Shown here piece by piece: positions 18,151 to 25,717 of a stretch of DNA of 64,000 nucleotides. Origin of the DNA: Agaricicola taiwanensis (lineage in GTDB: Bacteria > Pseudomonadota > Alphaproteobacteria > Rhizobiales > Methylopilaceae). A program made the position numbers and the translations under genes. Location of the stretch: contig NZ_BMCP01000001.1 in assembly GCF_014635245.1 (NCBI RefSeq), positions 1,426,001 to 1,490,000 on the forward strand, read 5' to 3'. The notes under the pieces were generated by a model. The model had not been told where the DNA came from. It searched no databases and saw only the letters and a program-made list of their open reading frames with translations. How positions within the stretch are numbered: the first letter of the stretch is position 1; the number at the start of each line of letters is the position of its first letter.

Positions 18151-19338
18151 ATGACCACGTTTGAGCGCGTTCATCACCCGGTGCTGATCCTTCTGGCGCT
18201 GGCGACAGGCGGTTTTGCCATCGGCACCACCGAGTTCGCCGCCATGGGGCTGCTTCCCTATTTCGCGACGGACCTCGGCCTCGACGAGCCCACGGCCGGC
18301 AACGTGATCAGCATCTATGCTCTCGGTGTCTGTCTCGGGGCCCCTCTCATCGCGGTGTTGGGCGCGCGGATGCCGCGCCGAACGCTCCTGGTCTGGCTGA
18401 TGGGCTTCTTCGCCGTGGCAAACGGCTTCAGCGCCCTAGCACCGACCTATGAATGGATGCTCGTCTTCCGTTTTCTCAGCGGTCTGCCTCATGGCGCCTA
18501 TTTCGGCGTCGCCATGCTTCTTGCAGCTTCCCTCGTGCCATCGAACCGAAGGGCACAAGCCATCTCCCGCGTCATCCTCGGGCTGACGGTGGCCACCATC
18601 ATCGGTGTGCCATTGGCAAGCGCGATCGGGCAGAATTTCGGCTGGCGCTGGGGCTTTGTCATCGTCGCCGCGCTCGCCACCACGACGGCCGTGCTTGTTC
18701 ATGTCCTTGCCCCGATACAGGCGGCGCCCCCGGGTGCCAGCCGCATCAAGGAAATCAGCGGCCTTGCCAATCGGCAGGTCTGGCTGCTGCTTGGGATTGG
18801 CGCCATCGGCTTCGGTGGTCTCTTCTGCGTCTACACCTATCTCGCTTCCACGATCCTGGAGGTGACACGCGCCGCACCCATCTTCGTGCCGTTGCTTCTT
18901 GGCGTCTTCGGCCTTGGCATGACCGTTGGCACCATCATCTGTGCCTGGGCGGCCGATCGTGCGCTCATGCCGACCATGGCCGCCATTTTGCTCGTCAACG
19001 CCGCGGCTTTGATGATCTATCCTGAGACTGTGGGAAACCTCTGGCTAATGGCGCCCGTGGTTTTCGTGATCGGATGCGGCGGAGGCCTGTCGACCGTGGT
19101 GCAGACGCGCCTGATGGACGTCGCCGGCGAATCCCAGACCCTGGTCGCGGCCCTCAACCACAGCGCCTTCAACGTGGCCAATGCCCTGGGCCCCTGGCTG
19201 GGAGGGCTCGCCATCGCCGCGGGTTGGGGGCTTCATTCCACCGGCTGGGTCGGAGCGGGTCTTGCGCTCGGCGGCTTCGCGATCTGGTGCGTTGCCATGC
19301 TCGACACGCGGGGTCGGGCGGCAAGGGTCACCGCCTGA
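18151..19338 (+). CDS. MFS transporter, DHA1/AraJ-like
   Basis: A 395-residue inner-membrane protein with twelve predicted helices. The start [24 protein letters not shown] and the loop after helix 2 ([16 protein letters not shown], motif A position) are typical of the AraJ/YdhP sugar- and drug-efflux branch of the DHA1 family. Substrate unknown. It stands 99 bases after the Atm1-type gene and 95 before psd. A nearby operon partner is not evident. Confidence 0.88.
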   Translation: MTTFERVHHPVLILLALATGGFAIGTTEFAAMGLLPYFATDLGLDEPTAGNVISIYALGVCLGAPLIAVLGARMPRRTLLVWLMGFFAVANGFSALAPTYEWMLVFRFLSGLPHGAYFGVAMLLAASLVPSNRRAQAISRVILGLTVATIIGVPLASAIGQNFGWRWGFVIVAALATTTAVLVHVLAPIQAAPPGASRIKEISGLANRQVWLLLGIGAIGFGGLFCVYTYLASTILEVTRAAPIFVPLLLGVFGLGMTVGTIICAWAADRALMPTMAAILLVNAAALMIYPETVGNLWLMAPVVFVIGCGGGLSTVVQTRLMDVAGESQTLVAALNHSAFNVANALGPWLGGLAIAAGWGLHSTGWVGAGLALGGFAIWCVAMLDTRGRAARVTA

Positions 19339-19433
19339 ACCTTCGTCCCCCGCGGCACAATCCCGCGACAGATGTTCCCTTTCCGCGATGTCCGGGTTAT
19401 CAGCGTCGGGCAGCAACCAGCGAGCGAGAGCAT

Positions 19434-20144
19434 ATGTCGACCATCGATGACGTCATGGGATCCATCAAGGGAGCCATGTTCCCGATCCACCGCGAAGGCC
19501 GCATGTTCATCGGCATCGCCGCGGCGATCACCCTGGCCTTCGCGCTGTTCTCGACGACCCTGTTCTGGATCGGCCTGATCATCACCTGCTGGGTCGCCTT
19601 CTTCTTCCGCGATCCCAAGCGCATCGTGCCCATGCGGGCGGGGCTGGTGGTCTCTCCGGCCGATGGGAAGGTCGTGCTGGTGGATCGTGCGGTGCCGCCG
19701 GTGGAACTCGGCCTCGGCACGGCTCCCTTGCCGCGCGTGGCGATCTTCCTGTCCGTCTTCAACGTCCACATCAATCGCAGCCCCATCGCAGGCCGGATCG
19801 CCCGGATCGCCTATCGGCCTGGCAAATTCCTGAATGCGGATATGGACAAGGCCAGCGAGGACAATGAGCGCAACGGCCTGGCGATCGAGACACCCTACGG
19901 AATGATCGGTGTCGTGCAGATCGCGGGTCTCGTCGCGCGGCGCATTCTCTGCTTTTCCATCGAGGGCAGCCAGATCGCGACGGGCGAGCGCTTCGGTCTG
20001 ATCCGCTTCGGCAGCCGGGTCGACCTCTACCTGCCGGAAGGCACCACTCCGCGCGTTGGTCTCGGTCAGCTGGCCTTCGGCGGAGAGACCATCATCGCTG
20101 ATCTCGGCGACGGCAGCCCATCCACCACCTGGCGTAACGACTGA
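19434..20144 (+). CDS. psd: Phosphatidylserine decarboxylase proenzyme (short type)
   Basis: A 236-residue proenzyme that decarboxylates phosphatidylserine to phosphatidylethanolamine on the membrane. The ATG at 19434 is preferred: the protein begins [23 protein letters not shown], as in alphaproteobacterial Psd, whereas longer upstream readings run back into the MFS gene. Two hydrophobic stretches follow (about residues 22-55). [13 protein letters not shown] holds the active-site histidine, and [11 protein letters not shown] the Gly-Ser self-cleavage site; Ser194 would become the pyruvoyl group. pssA follows 49 bases later, giving the two consecutive steps of PE synthesis. Confidence 0.95.
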   Translation: MSTIDDVMGSIKGAMFPIHREGRMFIGIAAAITLAFALFSTTLFWIGLIITCWVAFFFRDPKRIVPMRAGLVVSPADGKVVLVDRAVPPVELGLGTAPLPRVAIFLSVFNVHINRSPIAGRIARIAYRPGKFLNADMDKASEDNERNGLAIETPYGMIGVVQIAGLVARRILCFSIEGSQIATGERFGLIRFGSRVDLYLPEGTTPRVGLGQLAFGGETIIADLGDGSPSTTWRND

Positions 20145-20193
20145 GGAGCAGGGGTGGACTAAGCCCTTGCGGGCGCTATGGTCTTAACCTCGC

Positions 20194-21066
20194 GTGCATG
20201 AGGTGTTTTTGATGCGATGGCTGTTCTCGCCCTTTGATCCCGATCCGGCAACGCCCCGGGTGAGGCGTTTTCGTCCGGTGCCGGTCCGCATCCTGATCCC
20301 GAACCTGATCACCCTGCTTGCCCTCTGCATCGGTCTGACCGCCATCCGAATGGCGATCGAGGGCCGCATCGAACTTGCGATCTATGCCATCGTCGTTGCC
20401 GCCGCGCTCGACGGCATCGACGGCCGGTTGGCGCGCGCGCTCAAGGCAACCTCCCGCTTCGGCGCCCATCTCGATAGCCTCGCTGATTTCGTCAATTTCG
20501 GCGTCGCGCCGGCCCTGCTGCTCTATGTCTGGGTACTTGGTGATGCGCGGTCCATCGGCTGGCTCGCCGCACTTGCCTTCGCGCTCTCCGCGGCGCTGCG
20601 CCTGGCGCGCTTCAATGCGGCGCTCGACGGGCCGGAGAGCCCGGCCTTCGCGCAGGATTATTTCGTTGGTGTTCCGGCGCCCGCCGGTGCTCTGGTTGTG
20701 CTTCTGCCTGTTTATCTGGCGCAGCTCGGCCTGCCGTCGCCGCCCTTTGGCGCCGCCTTTGCCATCGTCTTCTGCCTGGCTGTCGGCCTTCTCATGGTGA
20801 GCCGGATACCGACCTACTCCGGCAAGAAGGCGAGCCAAAGCATCGCGCGAGAATGGGTGGCTCCATTGTTCGTGGGCGCCATCATCGCGGTTGGCCTTCT
20901 GGTCAGTTACCCGTGGGAGGTCATGTCCCTCGTGACCATCGGGTATCTCATGCTCATTCCCTTCGCCTATATGCGTTACCATCGGCTGAAGGCAGCTCAT
21001 GATGCGCGTGAGGCCGCCGGTTCCGAGCCTGAGCCTGCGCCTGTCCCAGAGGGTGAGCAGTTCTAG
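20194..21066 (+). CDS. pssA: CDP-diacylglycerol--serine O-phosphatidyltransferase
   Basis: A 290-residue integral membrane enzyme that makes phosphatidylserine from CDP-diacylglycerol and L-serine, the substrate for Psd. The CDP-alcohol phosphotransferase motif (DGxxAR-x8-GxxxDxxxD) reads DGIDGRLARALKATSRFGAHLDSLAD from about residue 71. About seven further hydrophobic helices follow, and the C-terminus is a short acidic, proline-rich tail. Start is GTG at 20194; an ATG at 20212 begins MRWLFSPFDPD and is an equally good alternative. It overlaps the convergent metN-like gene by 4 bases. Confidence 0.93.
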   Translation: MHEVFLMRWLFSPFDPDPATPRVRRFRPVPVRILIPNLITLLALCIGLTAIRMAIEGRIELAIYAIVVAAALDGIDGRLARALKATSRFGAHLDSLADFVNFGVAPALLLYVWVLGDARSIGWLAALAFALSAALRLARFNAALDGPESPAFAQDYFVGVPAPAGALVVLLPVYLAQLGLPSPPFGAAFAIVFCLAVGLLMVSRIPTYSGKKASQSIAREWVAPLFVGAIIAVGLLVSYPWEVMSLVTIGYLMLIPFAYMRYHRLKAAHDAREAAGSEPEPAPVPEGEQF

Positions 21067-22106
21067 CCTTCGAGATAGCCGATGACATCGGTGCGCAAGC
21101 CCGCCTCGGCAAAGTGGTCCAGCGCGGCGGTGAGATAGGGCTCCCCCGACGCCACGCCGACGATCAGCACACCGTAAAGCCGCCCCCGCACGGTTTCTGC
21201 CGATCCTAACAGGATATTGGCATCCAGCCCGAGGTCCCGGGCAAGGCGCGTGATGACAGGTGTGGTGGCGGCTTCGCCCACAAAGGTCAGCCGCACGATA
21301 GCCTGCCCATTGCGGCAGGGCTCTGCTGTCAGTCTCGTGCGCAGGAAGTCCGGCAGGCTTGCGGAAAAGGCCGAACCGACCAGTGCCCGGGTTGCCTCCG
21401 AGGAAGGCTGCGTCAGCACATCGAAGGCGGGGCCCTGTTCGGCGATCCGGCCGCGCTCGAGCACGACGAGATCATGCGCGAGATCCTTGAGCGTAGCCGG
21501 GCTGCGGCTGGCCACCGCGATGGTCGTGCCGTTGGAGCGATTGATCTCGTCGAGCAGGGTGACGACCTCGGCTGTGCTTTCCTGATCCAGCACCGAAAAG
21601 GGCTCGTCCAGCAACAGAAGATCAGGTTCGGTTACGAGCGCCCTGACGATGGCCACCTTTTGACGTTCGCCGGCGGAAAGCTCGCGCGGAAAGCGCGTTT
21701 CAATATCGGTAAGCCCAAGACGTTCGAGGAGATTGCGGGCCCTGGAAGTGCCCTGCCACTGCGGCAGGTTGTGATTGTCGAGCGGAAGCAGGATGTTCTC
21801 AAGGACCGTCCGTGCCGCGCGCAGATCGATTGTCTGCGGAACAAAGGAAGCCTTGCTCGCTCCGACCGCAATGTTGCCGCTCGTCGGAAGGGTTCGCGCG
21901 GTGATGAGATCAAGGAAAGTGGTCTTGCCAGCCCCCGAAGCGCCCGCGATGCCAAGGATCGCCCCGGTGCGGATCTGAAGGTCTATGTCCTTCAGCGCAG
22001 CTACGGCATGGCCGCCACCGGATGGTAGATACTGCTTCGAAACACCGCTGAATGAGATCGCCGGCGATACGTTCAGGGCGGCTAGAGGGTCGGTGAGGGC
22101 GTTCAT
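21063..22106 (-). CDS. MetN-like ABC transporter ATP-binding protein with NIL domain
   Basis: A 347-residue cytoplasmic ATPase. The start at 22106 is preferred because GGAGAG precedes it and the longer reading frame runs back through the riboswitch. Walker A is GASGAGKTT, the signature LSAGERQKVAIVRAL, Walker B LLLLDEPFSVLD. After residue 245 comes a region matching the NIL domain (IVRLTFVGEAATTPVITRLA, then GRLYGVLIVGV), which in MetN binds methionine and shuts off transport. A SAM-II riboswitch in the leader supports a link to methionine. No metI or metQ partner is nearby, so the permease must be elsewhere or this is a stand-alone regulator. Confidence 0.8.
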   Translation of the reverse strand: MNALTDPLAALNVSPAISFSGVSKQYLPSGGGHAVAALKDIDLQIRTGAILGIAGASGAGKTTFLDLITARTLPTSGNIAVGASKASFVPQTIDLRAARTVLENILLPLDNHNLPQWQGTSRARNLLERLGLTDIETRFPRELSAGERQKVAIVRALVTEPDLLLLDEPFSVLDQESTAEVVTLLDEINRSNGTTIAVASRSPATLKDLAHDLVVLERGRIAEQGPAFDVLTQPSSEATRALVGSAFSASLPDFLRTRLTAEPCRNGQAIVRLTFVGEAATTPVITRLARDLGLDANILLGSAETVRGRLYGVLIVGVASGEPYLTAALDHFAEAGLRTDVIGYLEG

Positions 22107-22136
22107 CACGGCTCTCCAATCGTCGGTCACGACGCT

Positions 22137-22195
22137 GCCGTGACGCTTTAGCGTTTGGTGACGCGGCGCAAGCTGAAGGATCAAATCACCGCGAT
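22137..22195 (-). ncRNA. SAM-II riboswitch
   Basis: Read on the minus strand, the leader contains CGCGGTGATTTG, then GCTTGCG, CCGCGTCACCAAAC and GCTAAAG in the order and spacing of the SAM-II consensus. CGCGG (22189-22193) pairs with CCGCG (22163-22167) as P1, and the GCTAAAG block (22145-22151) is the conserved 3' pseudoknot strand. SAM-II binds S-adenosylmethionine and in alphaproteobacteria turns off methionine-synthesis genes. The 3' end is about 25 bases before the Shine-Dalgarno of the metN-like gene, which fits control of translation initiation. Confidence 0.85.
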
Positions 22196-22219
22196 CCGGC
22201 GTGTGTCCGGATAGTGGGA

Positions 22220-22247
22220 AATATGTTCGATATGCCGAACGCGTCAA
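22220..22247 (-). promoter_or_regulatory. Sigma-70-type promoter for the metN-like gene
   Basis: On the minus strand TTGACG (22242-22247) is followed after 16 bases by CATATT (22220-22225), acceptable -35 and -10 boxes. Transcription would start near 22213, just ahead of the riboswitch. Confidence 0.6.
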
Positions 22248-22365
22248 GACAAAATTTATCCCACCTCTTCAGTGCGTCGTCTCCGGAACAACGTTTGGCG
22301 TGCCGCGTTGGCACCACGAGAACAGAGCACATCAAGCAGACGCCGAAACGGGAGAGGCTGAGAAT

Positions 22366-22689
22366 ATGCATCAAATGACCAGCGAACGTGAGGCTTGTCT
22401 GCAATCCTGCTTCGAATGCCTGACGGCCTGCGCCCGATGCTTGGATGCCTGCGCGGGAATGGAAGGTATGGCGGCCTGCATCCGCAATTGCCGCGACTGC
22501 ATCGAGATGTGCGCAAACTGCCTCAAAGTCCTGCCGACTGAATCGCGTCTGATCAAGGAAACATGCCGTCTTTGCGCCATCGCTTGCGACGAGTGCGCCG
22601 ACGAATGCGGAAGGCACGACCACGACCATTGCCGTGAGTGCGCCAAGGCCTGCCGCCGTTGCGCACAGGATTGCCGGGCGGTGGCATAA
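22366..22689 (+). CDS. Four-helix-bundle copper-storage protein (Csp type)
   Basis: A small 107-residue protein with 21 cysteines, nearly all in C-x2-C or C-x3-C spacing on four predicted helices (for example CLQSCFECLTACARCLDAC). This pattern is that of the Csp/DUF326 family, whose members line the core of a four-helix bundle with thiolates that bind many Cu(I) ions. No signal peptide is present, so this is the cytosolic (Csp3-like) type. The ATG at 22366 follows GGAGAGG; upstream in-frame codons overlap the divergent metN promoter and are not used. The next gene is a PfpI-like protein 18 bases later. Confidence 0.9.
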   Translation: MHQMTSEREACLQSCFECLTACARCLDACAGMEGMAACIRNCRDCIEMCANCLKVLPTESRLIKETCRLCAIACDECADECGRHDHDHCRECAKACRRCAQDCRAVA

Positions 22690-22707
22690 CCATAAAAGGA
22701 TAGAAAA

Positions 22708-23274
22708 ATGGCACATGATCTAAAGGGAAAGAGAGTTGCTATCCTCGCCACCAACGGGTTCGAGCAGTCGGAACTGTTGGAGCCCCTGAAGGCGCTGAAA
22801 CAAGCCAATGCGACCACCGAAGTGGTCTCCCTCGAGAAGGGGCAGATCAAGGGTTGGAACGAGAAGGATTGGGGCGACAGCGTCGACGTAGACAAGGTTA
22901 TTTCGGAGGTTTCGGCCTCGGACTATGACGCAATCGTCCTCCCGGGCGGCCAGATCAACCCGGACGTCCTGCGCACGAGTGCCGAGATCGTGGACTTTGT
23001 CCGCCAGATCTACAAGGCGAAAAAGCCGATCGGCGCGATCTGCCACGGTCCCTGGGTGCTCATCGAAGCCGGAGTGGTCAAAGGTCTGGAAGCGACCTCT
23101 TACAAATCAATCAAGACCGACATGATCAATGCGGGGGCGAAATGGGTCGACCAGGAAGTGGTGGTCGATGATGGGATCATCACCAGCCGCAATCCGAATG
23201 ATCTGCCCGCGTTCTGCGCGAAATTGATCGAGGAGATCGCCGAAGGCCGTCATCCTCAGCGCCAGGTGGCATAA
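22708..23274 (+). CDS. DJ-1/PfpI family protein (YhbO/YraA-like)
   Basis: A 188-residue cytoplasmic protein of the class I glutamine amidotransferase fold. The start KGKRVAILATNGFEQSEL and the nucleophile elbow GAICHGPWVLIEAG (catalytic Cys near residue 111) with a following His are clear, and an acidic residue lies in the expected N-terminal position (Glu in GFEQSEL). Homologues act in stress protection, some with reported protease or deglycase-like activity that is still debated. It probably shares a transcript with the copper-storage gene upstream, and a strong terminator follows, so the two may form one metal or oxidative-stress unit. Confidence 0.9.
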   Translation: MAHDLKGKRVAILATNGFEQSELLEPLKALKQANATTEVVSLEKGQIKGWNEKDWGDSVDVDKVISEVSASDYDAIVLPGGQINPDVLRTSAEIVDFVRQIYKAKKPIGAICHGPWVLIEAGVVKGLEATSYKSIKTDMINAGAKWVDQEVVVDDGIITSRNPNDLPAFCAKLIEEIAEGRHPQRQVA

Positions 23275-23295
23275 AAATCTTTTCCTGACGGGAAC

Positions 23296-23325
23296 AAAAG
23301 CGCTCCGATCACCGGGGCGCTTTTT
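23296..23325 (+). terminator. Intrinsic terminator after the PfpI gene
   Basis: A 12-bp stem (AAAAGCGCTCCG at 23296-23307 with CGGGGCGCTTTT at 23313-23324, one G-U pair) with a 5-base loop ends in TTTTT. It lies 21 bases past the stop codon and is the clearest intrinsic terminator in the window. Confidence 0.85.
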
Positions 23326-23424
23326 GCATGTGACGAAACAGGATTCCAGAAGCTTGTCTGCGGAACTTCGCTGACAAAACCGGCGTTCGCTTCACCAGAA
23401 CATCTCGTTCCGGGAGCATGGAAG

Positions 23425-23622
23425 ATGGCAAGTCTGGAGCGGCGCACCGCCCGTGAATCAGAACGTGAGCAGCACCGGCCAAGTGTCGGCAAAGCAAAGG
23501 CGAAACATCCTCTGGAGGATTGGAGTCGGGACCAGCTTTACCGCCGGGCAGTGGAACTGGACATCGACGGCCGCTCGAAAATGACCAAAGCCCAGCTTCT
23601 CTATGCTCTGCGGGAACATTGA
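23425..23622 (+). CDS. Small Rho-N/SAP-like domain protein
   Basis: A 65-residue protein. The first 30 residues are charged (many R, E, K); the rest, LEDWSRDQLYRRAVELDI through MTKAQLLYALR, resembles the helix-extended-helix fold found at the N-terminus of Rho factor and in SAP domains, which bind nucleic acid. GGGAG lies upstream of the ATG. Its stop codon overlaps the topoisomerase start (TGATG), so the two are translationally coupled and may work on DNA together. No function is established. Confidence 0.7.
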   Translation: MASLERRTARESEREQHRPSVGKAKAKHPLEDWSRDQLYRRAVELDIDGRSKMTKAQLLYALREH

Positions 23623-24683
23623 TGGTCGATACCTCAACGTCGGATGCGGTGGAACTGGCGGCACGGGAAGCTGGCCTTATCATCGTGGGGCCTGACGATC
23701 TGACCTTTTCCAGGCGAAAGGCCGGCGAGGGTTTCATCTTCCTGCGGGCAGACGGTAAGCCTGTGAAGGACAAACGGTTGATCAAGCGCTTCCAGTCGCT
23801 TGCCATTCCGCCCGCCTATGAGGATGTGCGTCTCGCGCCCAATGCACGGGCACATCTGCAGGCGACGGGCCGTGATGCGGCTGGCCGGGTCCAATACCGC
23901 TACCATCCCAAGTGGGATCGTGTGCGCGAAAGCATGAAGGTTGAGCGACTTGACGCTTTGTTGCGCTCCCTGCCGGCCATACGCCGGCGCGTGAGCCAGG
24001 ACCTCTCCCGGCGAACGCTGGACCGGCAGAAGGCTCTCGCCGCCGGTGTGGCCTTGCTCGATGCCACCCACATGCGCATTGGCTGCGACCGCTATGCCAA
24101 GGCCAACAAGAGCTTCGGTGTCTCGACGCTGATGAAGCATCATGTCGAGGTCGGCCGGAACCAGGTGGCTCTTCGCTTCCGGGGCAAGGGCGGCAAGGAC
24201 ATCTCATGTTGCGTGGAATCGCCCCGGCTTGCCCGCGCCTTGGCGCGCTTGATGGAACTGCCGGGCCGCCGGCTGCTGAAGTACCGCCGCCAGGGAAAAG
24301 CGGTCGGGGTGATTCGGGCTGAGGATATCAATGATTATCTGTCCGAGATCGCCGGCCGTCCGGTGACGGCCAAGGATCTGCGCGCGCTTGGCGCTTGTGC
24401 CGCCGCTGCCGAGAAAATGGTGAAGATCGATCCTGCCGAGAGCGAGAGCCAGCAGCGCCGCCAGATCGCCAGTGTGATGAAGGATGTTTCGGAGCGCCTT
24501 GCGAACACGCCGGCGATCGTGCGCAAAAGTTATGTTCATGCCGTGGTGGTCGACGGCTTCGTCTCCGGCGATCTGCAGGAGGCCTATGATAGCGCCAGGG
24601 CCCGATCCGGCGTCCGCCGGGTGGAGAAGGCGCTGAAGGTGCTGGTGGACCAGCACAAGGCGTCACTGCTGTACTCGTCGTGA
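23622..24683 (+). CDS. DNA topoisomerase IB
   Basis: A 353-residue poxvirus-type topoisomerase that relaxes supercoils through a 3'-phosphotyrosine. The N-terminal beta-rich domain has FIFLRADGKPVKDKRLIKRF; the catalytic domain carries MRIGCDRYA (Arg), RFRGKGGKD (Lys), AKDLRALGA (Arg) and the tyrosine in VRKSYVHAV near residue 312. The ATG at 23622 overlaps the previous stop by one base and gives the expected length; a longer in-frame reading from 23520 only shadows the small upstream gene. Enzymes of this type are common in Hyphomicrobiales. Confidence 0.93.
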   Translation: MVDTSTSDAVELAAREAGLIIVGPDDLTFSRRKAGEGFIFLRADGKPVKDKRLIKRFQSLAIPPAYEDVRLAPNARAHLQATGRDAAGRVQYRYHPKWDRVRESMKVERLDALLRSLPAIRRRVSQDLSRRTLDRQKALAAGVALLDATHMRIGCDRYAKANKSFGVSTLMKHHVEVGRNQVALRFRGKGGKDISCCVESPRLARALARLMELPGRRLLKYRRQGKAVGVIRAEDINDYLSEIAGRPVTAKDLRALGACAAAAEKMVKIDPAESESQQRRQIASVMKDVSERLANTPAIVRKSYVHAVVVDGFVSGDLQEAYDSARARSGVRRVEKALKVLVDQHKASLLYSS

Positions 24684-24778
24684 CGCGTGATGAACGTCAG
24701 GCCGGCGCGTTATTGGCAACCAAACGGGCTTCTGCGCGTTGACCTTCTTGAAAAGGTAGCTGTTTTCGGAGGCCTGAG

Positions 24779-24973
24779 ATGGGTATCGAAGTCGGGCTGA
24801 TAGGCCTGATCATCCTCGCGTTTGATATCTACGCGATCATTCGCATTCTTGGTTCTGCGGCATCGACCTTGGCCAAGATTGTCTGGATCCTGGTGATCCT
24901 CGTGATGCCGCTGGTGGGCCTGATCCTATGGGCGCTGTTCGGCCCCTCCGGCCGCGGGGTCGCCCGAATTTAA
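24779..24973 (+). CDS. PLDc_N-domain small membrane protein
   Basis: A 64-residue protein with two transmembrane helices: GIEVGLIGLIILAFDIYAII and LAKIVWILVILVMPLVGLIL, then WALFGPSGR. This is the PLDc_N module seen at the N-terminus of cardiolipin synthases and also as free-standing small proteins. It has no catalytic HKD motif, so it is not an enzyme by itself. GGAGGCCTGAG precedes the ATG. Its 3' end overlaps the convergent FkbM gene by 48 bases. Confidence 0.75.
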   Translation: MGIEVGLIGLIILAFDIYAIIRILGSAASTLAKIVWILVILVMPLVGLILWALFGPSGRGVARI

Positions 24974-25717
24974 GACGGCATAGATGTCGCCGGAATTGGC
25001 TTGGTGGGGCAGCCCGCCGAGCCAATTTCTCATGGCTCCGCCATCAATGGGTTCCGCAAACTCCATCCGGTGGTTTTCCCCAAGCGCCGCGTTGAAACGA
25101 TAAGAGCCAAGATCCATCAGCCGGGCAAGGCAGGCTTCCGCGACATCGCGCTGGATGGTGGTGAATTCAAAGGAGAGGGCAGGGACCGGCGTTTTCAGCC
25201 CAGCCAGCACTTCCGCTTCAAATCCCTCCACATCGATCTTGATGAAACCCGGGCAGCCCTCGCGGGCGATCAGGCTATCAAGCGTCAGAAGCGGCACTGA
25301 TTGCTGCCTGTCCCATTTTTGATCGTGCCAGCCGGGTGCTTCGCCCGCTGCCGCGATGAAGGCTGCGGAGCCCGTCGAGATTGTCGGGTTCGACAGATTG
25401 ATATGCAGGTCCAGCAGACCTTCCGCACGCCCGATCGCGGCCTGGATCACCGTCACGTTCCGGCGCCATCCATAGGCGAGGCGAAGAAAGGCCGCGGCAG
25501 CGGGCTGCGGCTCCACCGCGATCACGCGAGCGCCAAGCCGCCGGAAGGAGGCGATGCGGTCGCCGACATGGGAGCCGATGTCGAAGACGAGTGCGCCTGG
25601 TGAAATGAAGCGGCGGTAGAGAGCGTCCATTCGCGCGGAGCGGTCGCGGTCGCCGTAGTAGATGCGGCAGGATCGGGCGATCCCGCGGGCTGCTTTCAGA
25701 TGATCGGCCAAGCTCAT
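24926..25717 (-). CDS. FkbM family methyltransferase
   Basis: A 263-residue SAM-dependent methyltransferase with no membrane segment. The SAM-binding start is FDIGSHVGDRIASFRRLGARVIAVEPQP near residue 43; IKIDVEGFEAEVLAG near residue 160 is the diagnostic FkbM block. FkbM enzymes methylate hydroxyl groups, often on sugars or polyketides. The start codon overlaps the stop of the second opgH by 4 bases (ATGA), so the two proteins are made together. The simplest reading is O-methylation of the glucan or of a glucan substituent, but no activity is proved. Confidence 0.85.
   Translation of the reverse strand: MSLADHLKAARGIARSCRIYYGDRDRSARMDALYRRFISPGALVFDIGSHVGDRIASFRRLGARVIAVEPQPAAAAFLRLAYGWRRNVTVIQAAIGRAEGLLDLHINLSNPTISTGSAAFIAAAGEAPGWHDQKWDRQQSVPLLTLDSLIAREGCPGFIKIDVEGFEAEVLAGLKTPVPALSFEFTTIQRDVAEACLARLMDLGSYRFNAALGENHRMEFAEPIDGGAMRNWLGGLPHQANSGDIYAVLNSGDPAAGGAEQRP

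Noticed and set aside
22201..22365. In-frame extension of the copper-storage protein upstream of 22366
   Set aside because: It overlaps the divergent promoter and is cysteine-poor; the ATG at 22366 has a good ribosome binding site.
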